A stretch of DNA of 64,000 nucleotides from Undaria pinnatifida (lineage: Eukaryota > Sar > Phaeophyceae > Laminariales > Alariaceae), in contig JABAKD010000028.1 in NCBI GenBank assembly GCA_012845835.1, positions 1,557,501 through 1,621,500 of the forward strand, given 5' to 3'. This document shows, piece after piece, positions 47,701-59,700 of the stretch. The translations under genes were made by a program, and so were the position numbers. The stretch's first letter is position 1; each line of letters starts with the position of its first letter. The notes beneath the pieces are model-generated. The model was not told the origin of the DNA and ran no database searches. It was given only the letters and a program-made list of their open reading frames with translations.

Positions 47701-50700
47701 ACTAAAATCATCCTGTTGACCCTGATAGCTACACTGTAGTTGTAAGGGGAGTCGCCGACCTATATCCTTAATGAGGACACACAACTCGTAATGCGCGCGA
47801 TCGGAGTATCACACACAGCTTGCAAAGATGAGTTTCGACGAAATCTTCGATCTCACAGCTGGAGTGTATTTTAATTTTTATAATAATATACTGGGACTTG
47901 AAACTTGAAACCGCGCGCCACAGCTGCAGCAGCAGCTTGTCTCAATTCCCAGGCAACATTTTTCAGGTTTTCAGCTGAGATCCGGCGAGGCCGAGATCGA
48001 TAGAGTACCCGTCGTATTTTCAAATAGCACAGGGCCGGGCGGGGCGGCGGGGAGGGGGGAGGGGCGCAGACCCCCCCCCCACGCCCCGCTCATCTGAAAA
48101 ACCTGCGTGTACGTGCCAGCTGACAACGTGCATGCCCAGGAAAGCCTCTTTGACTCCTTGTACTGTTCTGGATAGATTCGAACGAAGCCAACAGAAAGGG
48201 AAGAAGAAGCAGATCCGCATGATGATGCGTTGTTCGTGCCGTTGTTCGTGCCGACTCGTTGTGATATCATACATACGGCTGTCCGTCGCATTTTGTTTGC
48301 AAACAACACAGGACCGGGCTGGGCGGTGGGGCGGGGACGCGTCCCAACCCCGCACCCCGCCCAGCTGTCAAGCGTCAAGCCTCGTGTGCGTGCCAACGAT
48401 GGCCTCGCGGACGCCGTATATTTTCTGGCTGACGGGATGGATTCAAATTAGTATGTACGAGGCCAAGTGACGTACTCTGTAGTCTATGCCAACTGCAACA
48501 GAAAGGGTTAGACTGAAGCTATACTCAGTGGTGGTAGAAGCAGCAGCAGTAGAGAAGCGTCATTGAGACCCGCGTGCAGAGCAACCCCTCTGGACGCTAT
48601 AAGCAATACGGTACTCGTAGGTATGTATCATCCCATCGTAATTTTGGTATGGGAGATATATTCGTAGGTGAGATACTTGTTCTAGGTGGTTTCATGAAAA
48701 ACAGGAAACACGCCTTCACGATGCAACTTAAACCCCATGCTTCACGTGATGATGCCGTATTGTTAAAAATACTAAATCGTGCAAACTGTGTGAATCTCCA
48801 CCACGGCGCCGCTCCTCCCGCGGCGTAGGTTTATCCGGTCGGAACTAGAGGTGGGCACCTTTAAAGAATTCGGTTTAAACCGGTTTTTGGAAACCCAGCA
48901 GGCTTGTTCGAGTAGCCGGTAAAAAAAAAAATGCCGGTTTTGAGGATGGTTCAACCCGGTTAACCGAAAACCGTAATAATCCGGAAAAACCGGTTTCCGA
49001 AAAACCGGTTTGGTTTAAACCGGCAAACCGGACAACATCTTCATTGCTTGTCGAGAGAATTAAACGATGACCGTAGCAGTGGTTGCATTAGTACTATAGA
49101 TAGTAGAGTATCGTGCATACGTAAGTGTCCACAACCGCTGTCTTAGGTACAATATGTAGAGGACAGACCAGGCAGCAATGTTTCTAACCTTTTAGTAGTT
49201 GCATTTGCGGAGCCCAGTTTGGGTGCTGGCCCGACGCCGTCTGGATGGTGTTATCTGCTTGGTTGCCGTGTTTTTGCTTGTTTTTCTTAGGTGCGTTTGT
49301 GTATTGGGTACGGGGGCGATGATGACGGTATGGGCACCTCGGAAATAATGCACATGTGATAGACCCGGGATGGCTGCTGCCCCCGATGTTAGTTGGGTGG
49401 TGTCAGCTGCGTAGTTTGCTAGTTGCTGCCTGTCTGTTTAGTTTTTTCTCATTTTTCTCGTGTCGTCCTTTTTCCCTCCTTCTTTCCAATTCTTTGTTCC
49501 CTTTTTGTTTTTTTCATTGCTTGCTATTCGTTTACTTGTGTTGTCGCAAATAGGCTGGTGTCCTGGCTTGCATATTTTTGCCGCCGTGTTCATTGCGATT
49601 GACATTGCATGGCCAAGTAACCTTATTGTATTTGCAATATGTATCTCTGCCTTGTAGGTTGTGACCACAGCGCTCTTCTCTCTAGGCAGCTCTCTCTAGG
49701 ATGCGTCGTATCTTTGCCTCGTAGTTTGTGACCACAGAGCTCTTCTCTCTAGGCAGCTCTCTCTAGGAGGCATCGGCACGGACACTGGTGGTGCTGGATT
49801 TAGATGAGCGGAAATGCCAGTTTATTGTGAAGAACATACACACCAACCATAACGAAACAGCTATTGTATTATCATACGATCATGATTCCCGGCGAACATT
49901 GTTTTTTACATCAAACGAAACGTATGCATACAAGGTTTCTACGCTCAGGAGCAACGCTATGTTTTTTGATTCCAAGACCGTCGGACAATGGAAGGGTCGA
50001 TCAAAGCGACTTTTTTTGTTTTGGTCGTGATGTTAGCCCTAAATTAATACCTTCTACTTTAGTACGTACGTAACAGTGCTGACGGCTGACTGACGGCGGA
50101 ATGCAAAACTAAACAAAATGCAGCCGCAGTGTTGATATATTTTCCATCCGACCTGCAGTGTCGGTCCGCCTATACAAATTAGACTTTAAGAAAGTTAGCC
50201 TTGAAGTTAACAAACGTAGTTTAGGTGAAGTGCCGGCATGTGCCAGCCGGAAATGCCAGTCTGAATCAAAATTCGATGTACATGCAAACCAAAAAAGTCG
50301 AGATATTAATGTAGAAATTCGAGTACGTTAATAATGAAACGATCCCCAGTGAATGAATGCTTCTTACAGCAGTACATGCGCGTATTGTGGGCGGATCAAC
50401 GTAAGAATGCAGCGTTTCTAGGATTCCAACAAAAGAAAGCTGCGTTTCAAATGAAAATAGTGGCAATAGCGCGAAAACATGGGAGCCGGGCAGCGATCTT
50501 TAATCGTATTACGTCTATGTATGATATGATACGTCCGTCGATAGAGGGCTGACGATGTCCAAGAAGAGGACATGTCTGATCGGAGACAGCCTCGTGCGGA
50601 TCATCACCGTCCGCGGTGCCATCACCTCCGGCCTCCTCGACGCATACTTGAAGCAAAAGACAAAACTACTTCCGAGCGTTTACTGTGCTGCCGTTATACT

Positions 50701-53700
50701 CGTTTGATAGGCTCAGATGTTCGGTGGTCAACACAACGCAATTATTTTGCCACAGCACGACTCAAGGGTAGGTGGAACGGCGATGTTGCGATGTTATTCT
50801 GGCTGACAATAGCTAGTTGTCAGCTTGGTTTCGGATGTTATTGTGCTCATCGTGAAATCGTGACACTGCCGTTTTGTACGTTTTCAATATATTTGCACGC
50901 TGATCGAAAGGCTTTGCTTTTACCTGATGTCAGGATAGTTTCAGGATACTGCTAGTTCAGGTGGCGTAGCTTCTTCTGGTGTTGGGTATGGGCGCTGCTA
51001 GCAAGAGGTCTGCCATCGTCAAGTTTTCCCCATTTGTTCCGGTGGCGGTTAAAGGTTATGCAATGTTCAGATCGGTGCTCTATAGTAATAACTACTACCG
51101 TTGCACCTGGCGTTTCTGTTTGTTACTGAACGCAAACAGCTGACTGCTGTTCGTGTCTGATAGCCTTGAGGGAGGGACCGGTACAATGTCAAATGAGTCA
51201 TAGGCGATATACTCAACAGCGGTTGTTTCATTTAGTCCCACGCAGTGCGTCATCGCGAAACGCGTATTATGTCTTCTATGTTTTGTCTCCTGTGATACAT
51301 AATCGTGTCGCCGACCTATATCCTTAATGAGGACACACAACCCGTAATGCGCGCAATCGGAGTATCACACACAGCTTGCAAAGATGAGTTTCGACAAAAT
51401 GTTCGATCTTGCAGCTGGAGTGTATTTTAATTTTTATAATAATCGTTGTGCATGCCGACTTGTTGTGTAAAATCCTGGCAACATGGATATCACTATCATA
51501 CCAGGTATACCAGGAATTTATTATATGTACCGGGTATATACTGAGCTCGTCGGGCCTGCTGCACGTCCTCCATGCCGCATTTTTGTATAGAATAGAGATT
51601 GGTACATTACCAAAGCAGTAGCCGTATAGGGCTGCAATAATTGAAGCTCTTATAAGATGCATATTATATATTACCAGGTAGCAAGTGTACGGTGCATACT
51701 TCATTATATACGGACAATGTCTTGTGTATTATATAATGGAGATCACGTTACCCCGTACAATTATGTGCTGTTGTTGTGGCAGTGAGTGCCACACTACCTC
51801 ATTTTCTGGTAGCACGCCACCCGTGGCTCGGAATCCACATAAACAGCACGTGCTGGGCCCAAACATGCTGTTTTGTTCAATGGTTAAGAGGCGTTTCACC
51901 CTACCATACGGTGTTAACGGGCTTTCGGAGGTTAAAACCGGGTGAAAAAAACTGTTGTATCCAAACATTAATCCGGTTTTCGTTTCGAGAATAACACCTC
52001 GTTATCCGGTTTTCGTTATTTTTTGTTTTCCCCCAAGATGCCCACCTCTAGTCGGCACCAAGGACCCCGCCCTCTCTGCCTGACGGAGCCCGCTCGTCCA
52101 CCGTGCACAGTAGCAGGCTAGCAATGCTCGTTTTGCGACTTTACGCTCGCATTCAAACATCAACATTTTTGCGGAGAATTGGTGTTATCACACGTAAAGT
52201 CCCCCGAATCGCTCGTTCCACATTCGTTTCTGCAACTCCCACCCCTCGACGCACCCACAACGCCGGGGCACGAGACCGGCCGCCCCGGCCCATATTTCCC
52301 ACACTCTTGCCGCCATGAGCTGCCAAATCCCGCGGAGACGGCGGCGTTTCTCATCTCGGCTACGCGAGAAGAGGGCCTCCCCGGGCCTTGGAATCGAAAA
52401 CAAGACATTTTACGGTCACGAGCGAGCATAGATGTCGGTTGACGCCACGCTTGCCTCTTGACGGGCAGCTGTCAAGGACCTCCCGACAGTAAAAACTCTT
52501 GCAAGTACAAGGTAAATTTAACTATTTTGACGGGCCAAAGCTAGACCGTCAACCAAGATTATTTGCGCACTACAACAAGCTACCTCAAAAAAGTTTACCG
52601 TCGGCGTTCGCGTGTACATAGGTGTTGGTGGAAGTTAGGCAAGAGTATTCCGACGGTCCCACTTACCACGCAGAGTCTGTCAGAAAACGGTATATGCATA
52701 TGTACCATTTTGCTTTTTTTGCCTAGTCCGTCCCTTTTTCTCCGCCGGCGCAGAGTTTTTTGGTGTGTTTTCTTCTGCAATGCGATCAGACTACCCGTCG
52801 GTATATTATCAGCCGTGTGCCGGGCTCATGGGACGTCCGTGGCGCGAGCTATGGCCGCGGAAAGCCGCCGAAACTGGCTCTATTTTGCGGGGTATGAGAC
52901 ACTTCTGTCCCCGAGCAACCACACACTAGACGTATTTAAGCCTCGAGGTTAGGTCTTAAGTACTTCCAACTGGAAGAGCTAGGCCATTCGATGTTTCGAC
53001 CTTAAACGCATAAAAAAAACACCATATGTCTAAAACTCGAAATAGTGGTCTCTTTCAGTACGCATAAAAAGAAAAGCCGAGGAAAGATCAAACTACTTGA
53101 AAATAGACTATGATATTTCTGCACTACTCCAGACGCAGATGGCAAGACGAGGATTTATGTCATGAGTCAGCACATGAGTGGGTGGAAACTTCGAGAAAGA
53201 CCCTCCCCTGCCCATGCTGTGCGAGCTTGAACAAACGGCCAAAACAAATAACTGGTGCCTGGCAAAAACATTGAGTGCTTCGTACTCCATACTCGCTTCA
53301 TATGTAGGATACCTCGCAGGCGTTTGCCGCCTTCGGTGTGCCTCAGTGTGGCAGTCAGTACAGCAGCACAGCAGGACTGGCCCTCAACCCGGTTCAATTT
53401 CCACCCTCGAAATGTAGGCATCCGCGGGAAAGAGGCAACAGGGTTGTAAACTGCAGCAGCAGCTCCGGCCATGCGCTACGTCGGGCACAAAAACCAAACA
53501 AAAAAAATGTGTCATCGAAAAATTACAGCCTCTCAGGACGAGAGAGCAGGAGCACGAGCGCGCGACGAACTATGTCAGAGTCCCAGTTCTCTGACCGCAG
53601 AGAACGCCAGGGTAGGAGGAGTCTCGCGGGCGTTTTCCACCGGCTAGTTGTGCTGTAGTTGGGTTGGCTGTTGGGGTGCTGGTTGTCTGTGTGTTGTGCT

Positions 53701-56700
53701 GTGTTGTTTTGTTTTGTGGTGTGTTGTGTTGTGTGTGCGCTCGATCCTCGTGAATGAACGAGGAATCCTTTTCAAGTAACAGTACGTAGAGGCATGCCGC
53801 TCCACGAGAGTGGGTCGCCTCTGACCACCGCCAACGTTTCTGATGGTGTTGTATACGCAGGTTGATTAACCCGGGTTGGGGATACACCAAGCGGCTTGCT
53901 AGGTTGAGCGTTGCAATTACTGCGTGGGTGTTGTGCTGTGTTGCTGCTGCAGAGTGTCTGATGTTTCCTCGAGCTTTTGTCGTCTGAAATGCTGTTGTTT
54001 GCTGGAAAATACTCGGAAAATTGCTTCAAATATGCACTTGGGCCAAAATGTGCCCAAGTGCATATTTTGGGAAAATCCACATCTCACCGTGGTCTGCCGT
54101 GGTCGTTAGGTCGATAAAATAGACCTATTTTTTAGACATTTAAAACACGATAGGGCTTAATTTGGTTTAGAGCCAAAAATATAGGCATATCGTCAGGCTT
54201 AAATACGTCTACTACACACACGGTGGAACTTTAGTCGTCGCACGTACATCGGGGTGGCATCAAAATGTATTTGCGAGAGAATTTTCCCGCACTGCTAGAC
54301 GCGGGCGCGGTGTATATGTACCCGCTGCAACGACGTGAACTATGTCATTACTGTGAGTTCTCCCTCACAATTGACACGGTGGTTACCATACAGCAGTAGC
54401 GAAACCTGTATAAAGAGATATAAAGTAGCAACACAACTCAAGCAAAAGTAACGATGTGCACACAACAGACCATATCGGCAACAAACATCGGTATAAACTG
54501 TCTACGATCACAGCAGCAGCACGCAACCGCAGAGAGCGGCAATAATATATAGATCATAAAAAATCAAATTTTATTGAGAACGGGATTTTTTTCTGGATGG
54601 ACCGAGGAGAATAAATACACAAGACCTTTACTCTCATCAAAAGAACATACACAGCGGTTTTACAATAGAGCACCACCAGCAAGCAGCACGTAGTCCATAG
54701 ACTCTAATAGTTTATTGTCATATGAGCAACGACGGGAACTATGTCATTACTGTGAGTTCTCCCTCACAATTGACACGGTGGTTAATATACAGCAGTAGCG
54801 AAACCTGTATAAAGATATATAAAGTAGCAACACAACTCAAGCAAAAGTAACGATGTGCACACAACAGACCATATCGGCAACAAACATCGGTATAAACTGT
54901 TTAACTGTTTAAGCGCGCGGGGAAAAATACTGGACACAGAAAACAAACAACAAATTGACACCAATGATTCCTCTAACAGCAGCGACAGCAGTACAAACGT
55001 AGAATTAATTGCTGCCACGCAGTTATACGGAGTGGACTTTCGAATAACTTATCACACCGAGCCTCAGCAATATCCCAACCCTCCTCCTCCAAATGTCTGT
55101 GATATCTTATATTATCCGCATTCTTTCCACTACGCATCCCTCCGATATACACCTTCTGCATAAATACTTCATCATCAGTTGTGGTCATTCGACTTGCGTC
55201 GCCCCCGGGAGGCACGTGTCCACCTCCCGAAGGGGAACCTTGTACCGTCTACATTTCAGTCTGTGTGACGTAAAAATGTTTTGTTTTGCCATGTGAACCG
55301 TTTTTTTTTTACCTTGCACTGGCGTAGAAAAACATGGTATACCGTTTGATGGCATTTGGCTTTCCGGACAGATAGTCGGACGGACAGCTCGGCAATATCG
55401 GCGACAGTAGCCTCAGTAATCTTAGGAATTTGGGGTCTGCCAGGGCTTGGCCTACTGGCTACTATCAAGGTTGGCTTGTGTGCAGGTTGAACCTACGACC
55501 GCGGCCGAAGTGCCTCGTACACATCTCTACCGAATACAAACTAGTAATACAGGATAACCGCGAACTGCCGGGCAAGCGACAACCCACGACCTGCGAAGCC
55601 TCGAGTGAGCCTATCGAAGAGTACGCAGAGAGGGAAGGGGATGGGGCAGAAAAGTGCCATGGGCATACGTTGATTTAGCTTGGAAAGTGAACCAGGGAAA
55701 GCGCTGCGATTGGCAAGGAGCGGGTTTGGCAAGCGGCAGTTGTGGAAAAGCGGCAGGTTCACCATGAACGAGACCACGCGATTTCCGAACTCAACCCCCC
55801 AGTCATTGCATTTTTCCAGAGGAACGCTAAGCCTGACATGCCACCGCGGGCTCACGATATATTTCAGGAGTTAATGAGCTACCCGCAAGTACTGTGATGT
55901 GATAATACGGTCCAATCAGCATCGTCATCACTTTTCACCAAGTCATCCCATCATCATCCTCATCCTCATTATTTTCCATAATCAACAGTCATCATCACCA
56001 TCATTACCATAATCACCAGTCATCATCACCATCATTACCATAATCACCAGTCATCATCACCATCGCCATCGTCCTCATCATCATTGCCATTACCATAATT
56101 CCCAGTCGCTATTATCACCACCGCCACCACCATAATCTTCATCATCACATAATCGAAACCCTTGCTTCTCTTGGCAACCGCACTCGCACCTTCTCGGCCC
56201 ACACGTCGCCTCGCAGTACTACGACAACACGGTGTTTCATCGCGTCATCCGAAAGTTTATGGTTCAGGGGGGGGATCCGACCGGCACGGGTAAAGGGGGA
56301 GAGAGCGTCTACGGCAAACCTTTTCGGGACGAGATTCACACCCGCATCAAGTTCAACCATCGTGGCCAGGTGGCGATGGCGAACGAGAACGAGCCAGGCA
56401 CCAACCATAGCCAGTTTTTCTTCACGCTGGACAACGCGCCCCACCTCGACAAAAAACATACCATCTTCGGCAAGGTGGGATTTGCCTTCCTTTTTTTGTG
56501 TGTGTGTAGCTTTCGTGTACTTTTGTCTGTTTTTCATTTCGATGCTGGGAGTGGTGTCCTTGATTTTCGTGTGCTGGAAAGACTTGGATTCCTTGTTGTT
56601 TTGGTTTCGGCGCTGATCCCTTGAAAACTGCACCCACGTTTGCGGAACAAACGACTTGGAATAAAGCGGGACGAACTTGCGTAGTAAAAGGGTCAACACC

Positions 56701-59700
56701 GGCGTCGGTATGTTGGTGGTGGTTATTTTGCGGTGGGTACCCCATTTTCTCTCGACATCATACCAGTCTTGCGAACACGCGCGTAGCACATTTCCGTGGC
56801 CAGTGTACCCTCCCCCGCCCCTCTCTAGAAAACCTTTTCCCACGAAACACAACACCCCTCAATCAATCACCGCCCCCACGAAAACCGACAACAAATCAAT
56901 CTTCGCCACCCGCGCAAAACACACAACCGCAGATAACTGGCAACACCATATTTAACGCCCTGCGGATGGGAGACATCGAGACGGATAGGGAAGACCGCCC
57001 ACTCGAGCCCCCCCGGCTCATCTCGGTCGAAGTTCTCCTCAACCCTTTCGACGACATCGTTCCCCGCAATGTTGGCGGCCAAGCTGCAACCGCGGAAGCA
57101 GAAGCCGTCGCGGCCGCCGAAGCCTTGGAAAAGAAAAAACGAAAAAAGCAAGGCAAGAAAGATTTCAAGCTCTTGTCTTTTGGAGATGAGGCCGAAGGAG
57201 AAGAAAAGGAGCTGGAAGCGCAGCCCTCGAGCAGCCGCGGGGTTAAGAGCGCGCATGACGCCCTCGACGACGATAAGTTCAGCAAGGACATGGCCTATGA
57301 TGTGGAGGCGTTGAAGAAGGCGGGGGCGGGGGGAAAGGACGCCGTGGCTCCTAAGGAGGGGCTGAGGAAGGCTGTGAAAACGGCAGCCAAGGGTACTGCG
57401 AAAGGGATGAGGTAAGCCGTCTCGGTGCACGGTTGGCAAAAAAGTAAATATAGTATCGGAGCTGTCGCTAGGTGTTCGTGCTGCCGGATGGTTGCACTCT
57501 TCTTGAGCGTGTGCGAGAAGTTGACTGATACTGCGGTAGAGGTGCGACATATTATTTTCTGGGGCTCCTTTGAGGAGCTCTATACCCCACCCAAAAACGG
57601 ATATCGGGCAATCTGAAAGGTGCAACCCGATGAAAGAATCCACGGCCTAGGTATACGAAACAATCCTATTGCAAAAAACAGAGTGGCATTCCGACCATTC
57701 TGGGTTAAGGAGCCCCGTCATTCATAACGCATTTGGTCCAAACGTGCTACCTCTATCGTAGCACGCGTCAGTTCGTGCGGCAGGATGGTTGTACCTGTCA
57801 CCAGCCTGTGCGCGTTCGTGGTCGGCAATCGTAACAGTCATACATCTCGACGGGGTCTTCTTTTTTGGGCACGGTGTAAAAAAGAAACCCGCATTTAGCT
57901 CGTGAAAATACAAATTGCAACAACAGTGGCATTGCTCGGGCGGGGTCAAGGTGGGGGAGGGGGCACATAGACACTTTTTTTGCGGCCGCTGCCGTGTTCC
58001 GCAGTCGTAGCTCGCACGTTTTTTTTCAGCGACTGCCGTGTTACGCAATCGTAGCTCACACGTTTCTTCTCAGCCACTGCTGTATTCCGCAGTTCCGCAG
58101 TCGTTGCTCTCTGTAAAGGCTCTTTCTGACGGCTGATTGGTATGGAGTGGTGGGTCGCATGGTACAGGACTGCAGCACTTGAATTAATCGGTCCAACGTA
58201 TGCTGTATCAGGTGGGTTCTTTAATGCCGATTAATCACTCGCACATTCGCAGAGAAGGGTGTATCTGTATCTCCACGCATGGCACCCCCCATCCTCCCGG
58301 CCATCACGGCAACCCAAACGCACATGTTAACAATTTGGTGGATTTCACAGCTGACGAATAAGTGTGTGTTCTCTTCATATTGAACCGTCACTTGTACCCA
58401 ACACCAGCACACCCAGCGTTCGTTCCGATTATTTATCGCAGAGATACACAAATTCTGTGGTCACAGACTCTGTGAGACAGACACACCAAATTACTGGCAA
58501 ATGGATCGAGGAAAGGAAATTATCGGCCAACGTGCCAGGTACGATTAGTACAACAAAAGCAAGAAAAAAAAGGAAAGGCACTAATTGGTATGATGTGCCG
58601 AGAAACTTTTCACGACCATTGTTTTCTGTCTTTGCTGCTGTTTTGTTCCGTCGTCGTTTTTTCTGAAGTGTGGAAGGGGCGGGGGGGGGCTCTTCCTCCG
58701 GAGACCCGGACGGATTTCGCCGGCACCCCAAAGGGTTCGACGACGGCGACGCGTTCATGAAAAAAATGCGCAAGCAGATGATGGAAAAGAGGAGAGCACT
58801 GGAGAAGAAAGCGGCAGATGGCGACAACCACCACGTGGACTTTGAGGCGGACAAGGAAGAGGAGGAGGAGGGAGCGGGAGGCGGGGGCGATGAGGGGACG
58901 GGGTGGAAGGGGGGAGGTGCGAACGACGATACCGAAAAGGAGAAGGCGAGGAAGAAGGCTATCAAGGAGCGGGCCAAGGAGTACGAGACGCTAAGGGAGG
59001 AGTTGAAGTCGAAGCACAGGGCAGCTAGGGTTATGACGGGGCAAGAGAGAGTTACATACGATGCGGTAAGCTTTGGGATACAACGGGTTGACCTCAATCC
59101 CTTTTACCAATGGAATTGGGATCCTACACATGTTCCAAGTATGTCCCCAAAAAAGTGGATGCAGTTGTAAAGGGGTTGACGGTGTTAAGCCCGAAGATGC
59201 TCCTCCCTCGTATGAATAGAATCACCACAGGTATATGGCATGGCATACTTGTAGTAGCCACATCTAGCTGCACCGCTCAGCCGACATTCGCACGACGACT
59301 ATGCTCAACGGACGCCTCGCGGTGCCATCTCCGCTTTGGTATCTTATGCCGTCTGGTTTGGGCGGGCTGAAAAAATAACAACTCCTGCACTTGTTGTTAT
59401 GTGCGTTAGTTAGTTGCTCGATGCTTGTTCGTTTGACGACAATATTGGCCATGGCTATCCCTGTCAGTAATCGGACAGACGAGCACATTTCCATTGGGCA
59501 CGTTTGGACTTTCCGTTATCCGTTTTACCGTACCCCCATAAACTGGGAACTATCACACCTTTTCACACGTCGAAAACATCATGATCTATATAATCTGGAT
59601 CCTATACTTCGAAGTGAGTTATATGTCGTTATGATAAGCTGTGCAGGATCTGTTCAGTACCGATCCAACCCGGGAAAATGAGCTAGATCATGCAGGTTAT

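Larger units (their letters stand above)
48846..52050. mobile_element. hAT-like DNA transposon, 3.2 kb, non-autonomous or decayed
   Basis: The left end reads TAGAGGTGGGCACCTTT and the right end, reverse-complemented, TAGAGGTGGGCATCTTG, a 17-bp inverted repeat with two mismatches of the TAGxGxTGGGCA type used by hAT elements. The flanks are GTCGGAAC (48838-48845) and GTCGGCAC (52051-52058), an 8-bp target duplication with one mismatch, the length hAT makes. Both subterminal regions carry repeated AACCGGTTT-type motifs (dense at 48872-49030, sparser at 51935-52015). I found no hAT transposase blocks; internal frames are under about 130 codons. A short-frame repeat (copy 2) and a tandem duplication lie inside. 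Confidence 0.72.
44880..56216 (+). other. Giant first intron of CWC27 (11.3 kb)
   Basis: The donor is GGG/GTGAGT after residue 47 and the acceptor CCTCGCAG/TAC; the flanking codons join as MEG-YYDNT, exactly where other CWC27 proteins have EA-YYDNT, so the distant exons belong together. The intron contains, left to right: a 23-A tract, 1.2-kb repeat copy A, the first short-frame repeat, a hAT-like element, copy B, a pair of 175-bp direct repeats and a CAT-rich microsatellite. No nested host gene was recognised. Confidence 0.85.

Noticed and set aside
47971-48396. 141-codon minus-strand frame in CWC27 intron 1
   Set aside because: Composition follows two related GC-rich blocks (about 48025-48100 and 48295-48365); no domain or splice partner.
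49788-50955. Short frames inside the hAT-like element as a transposase
   Set aside because: None exceeds about 130 codons and none shows hAT catalytic or dimerisation motifs that I can recognise.
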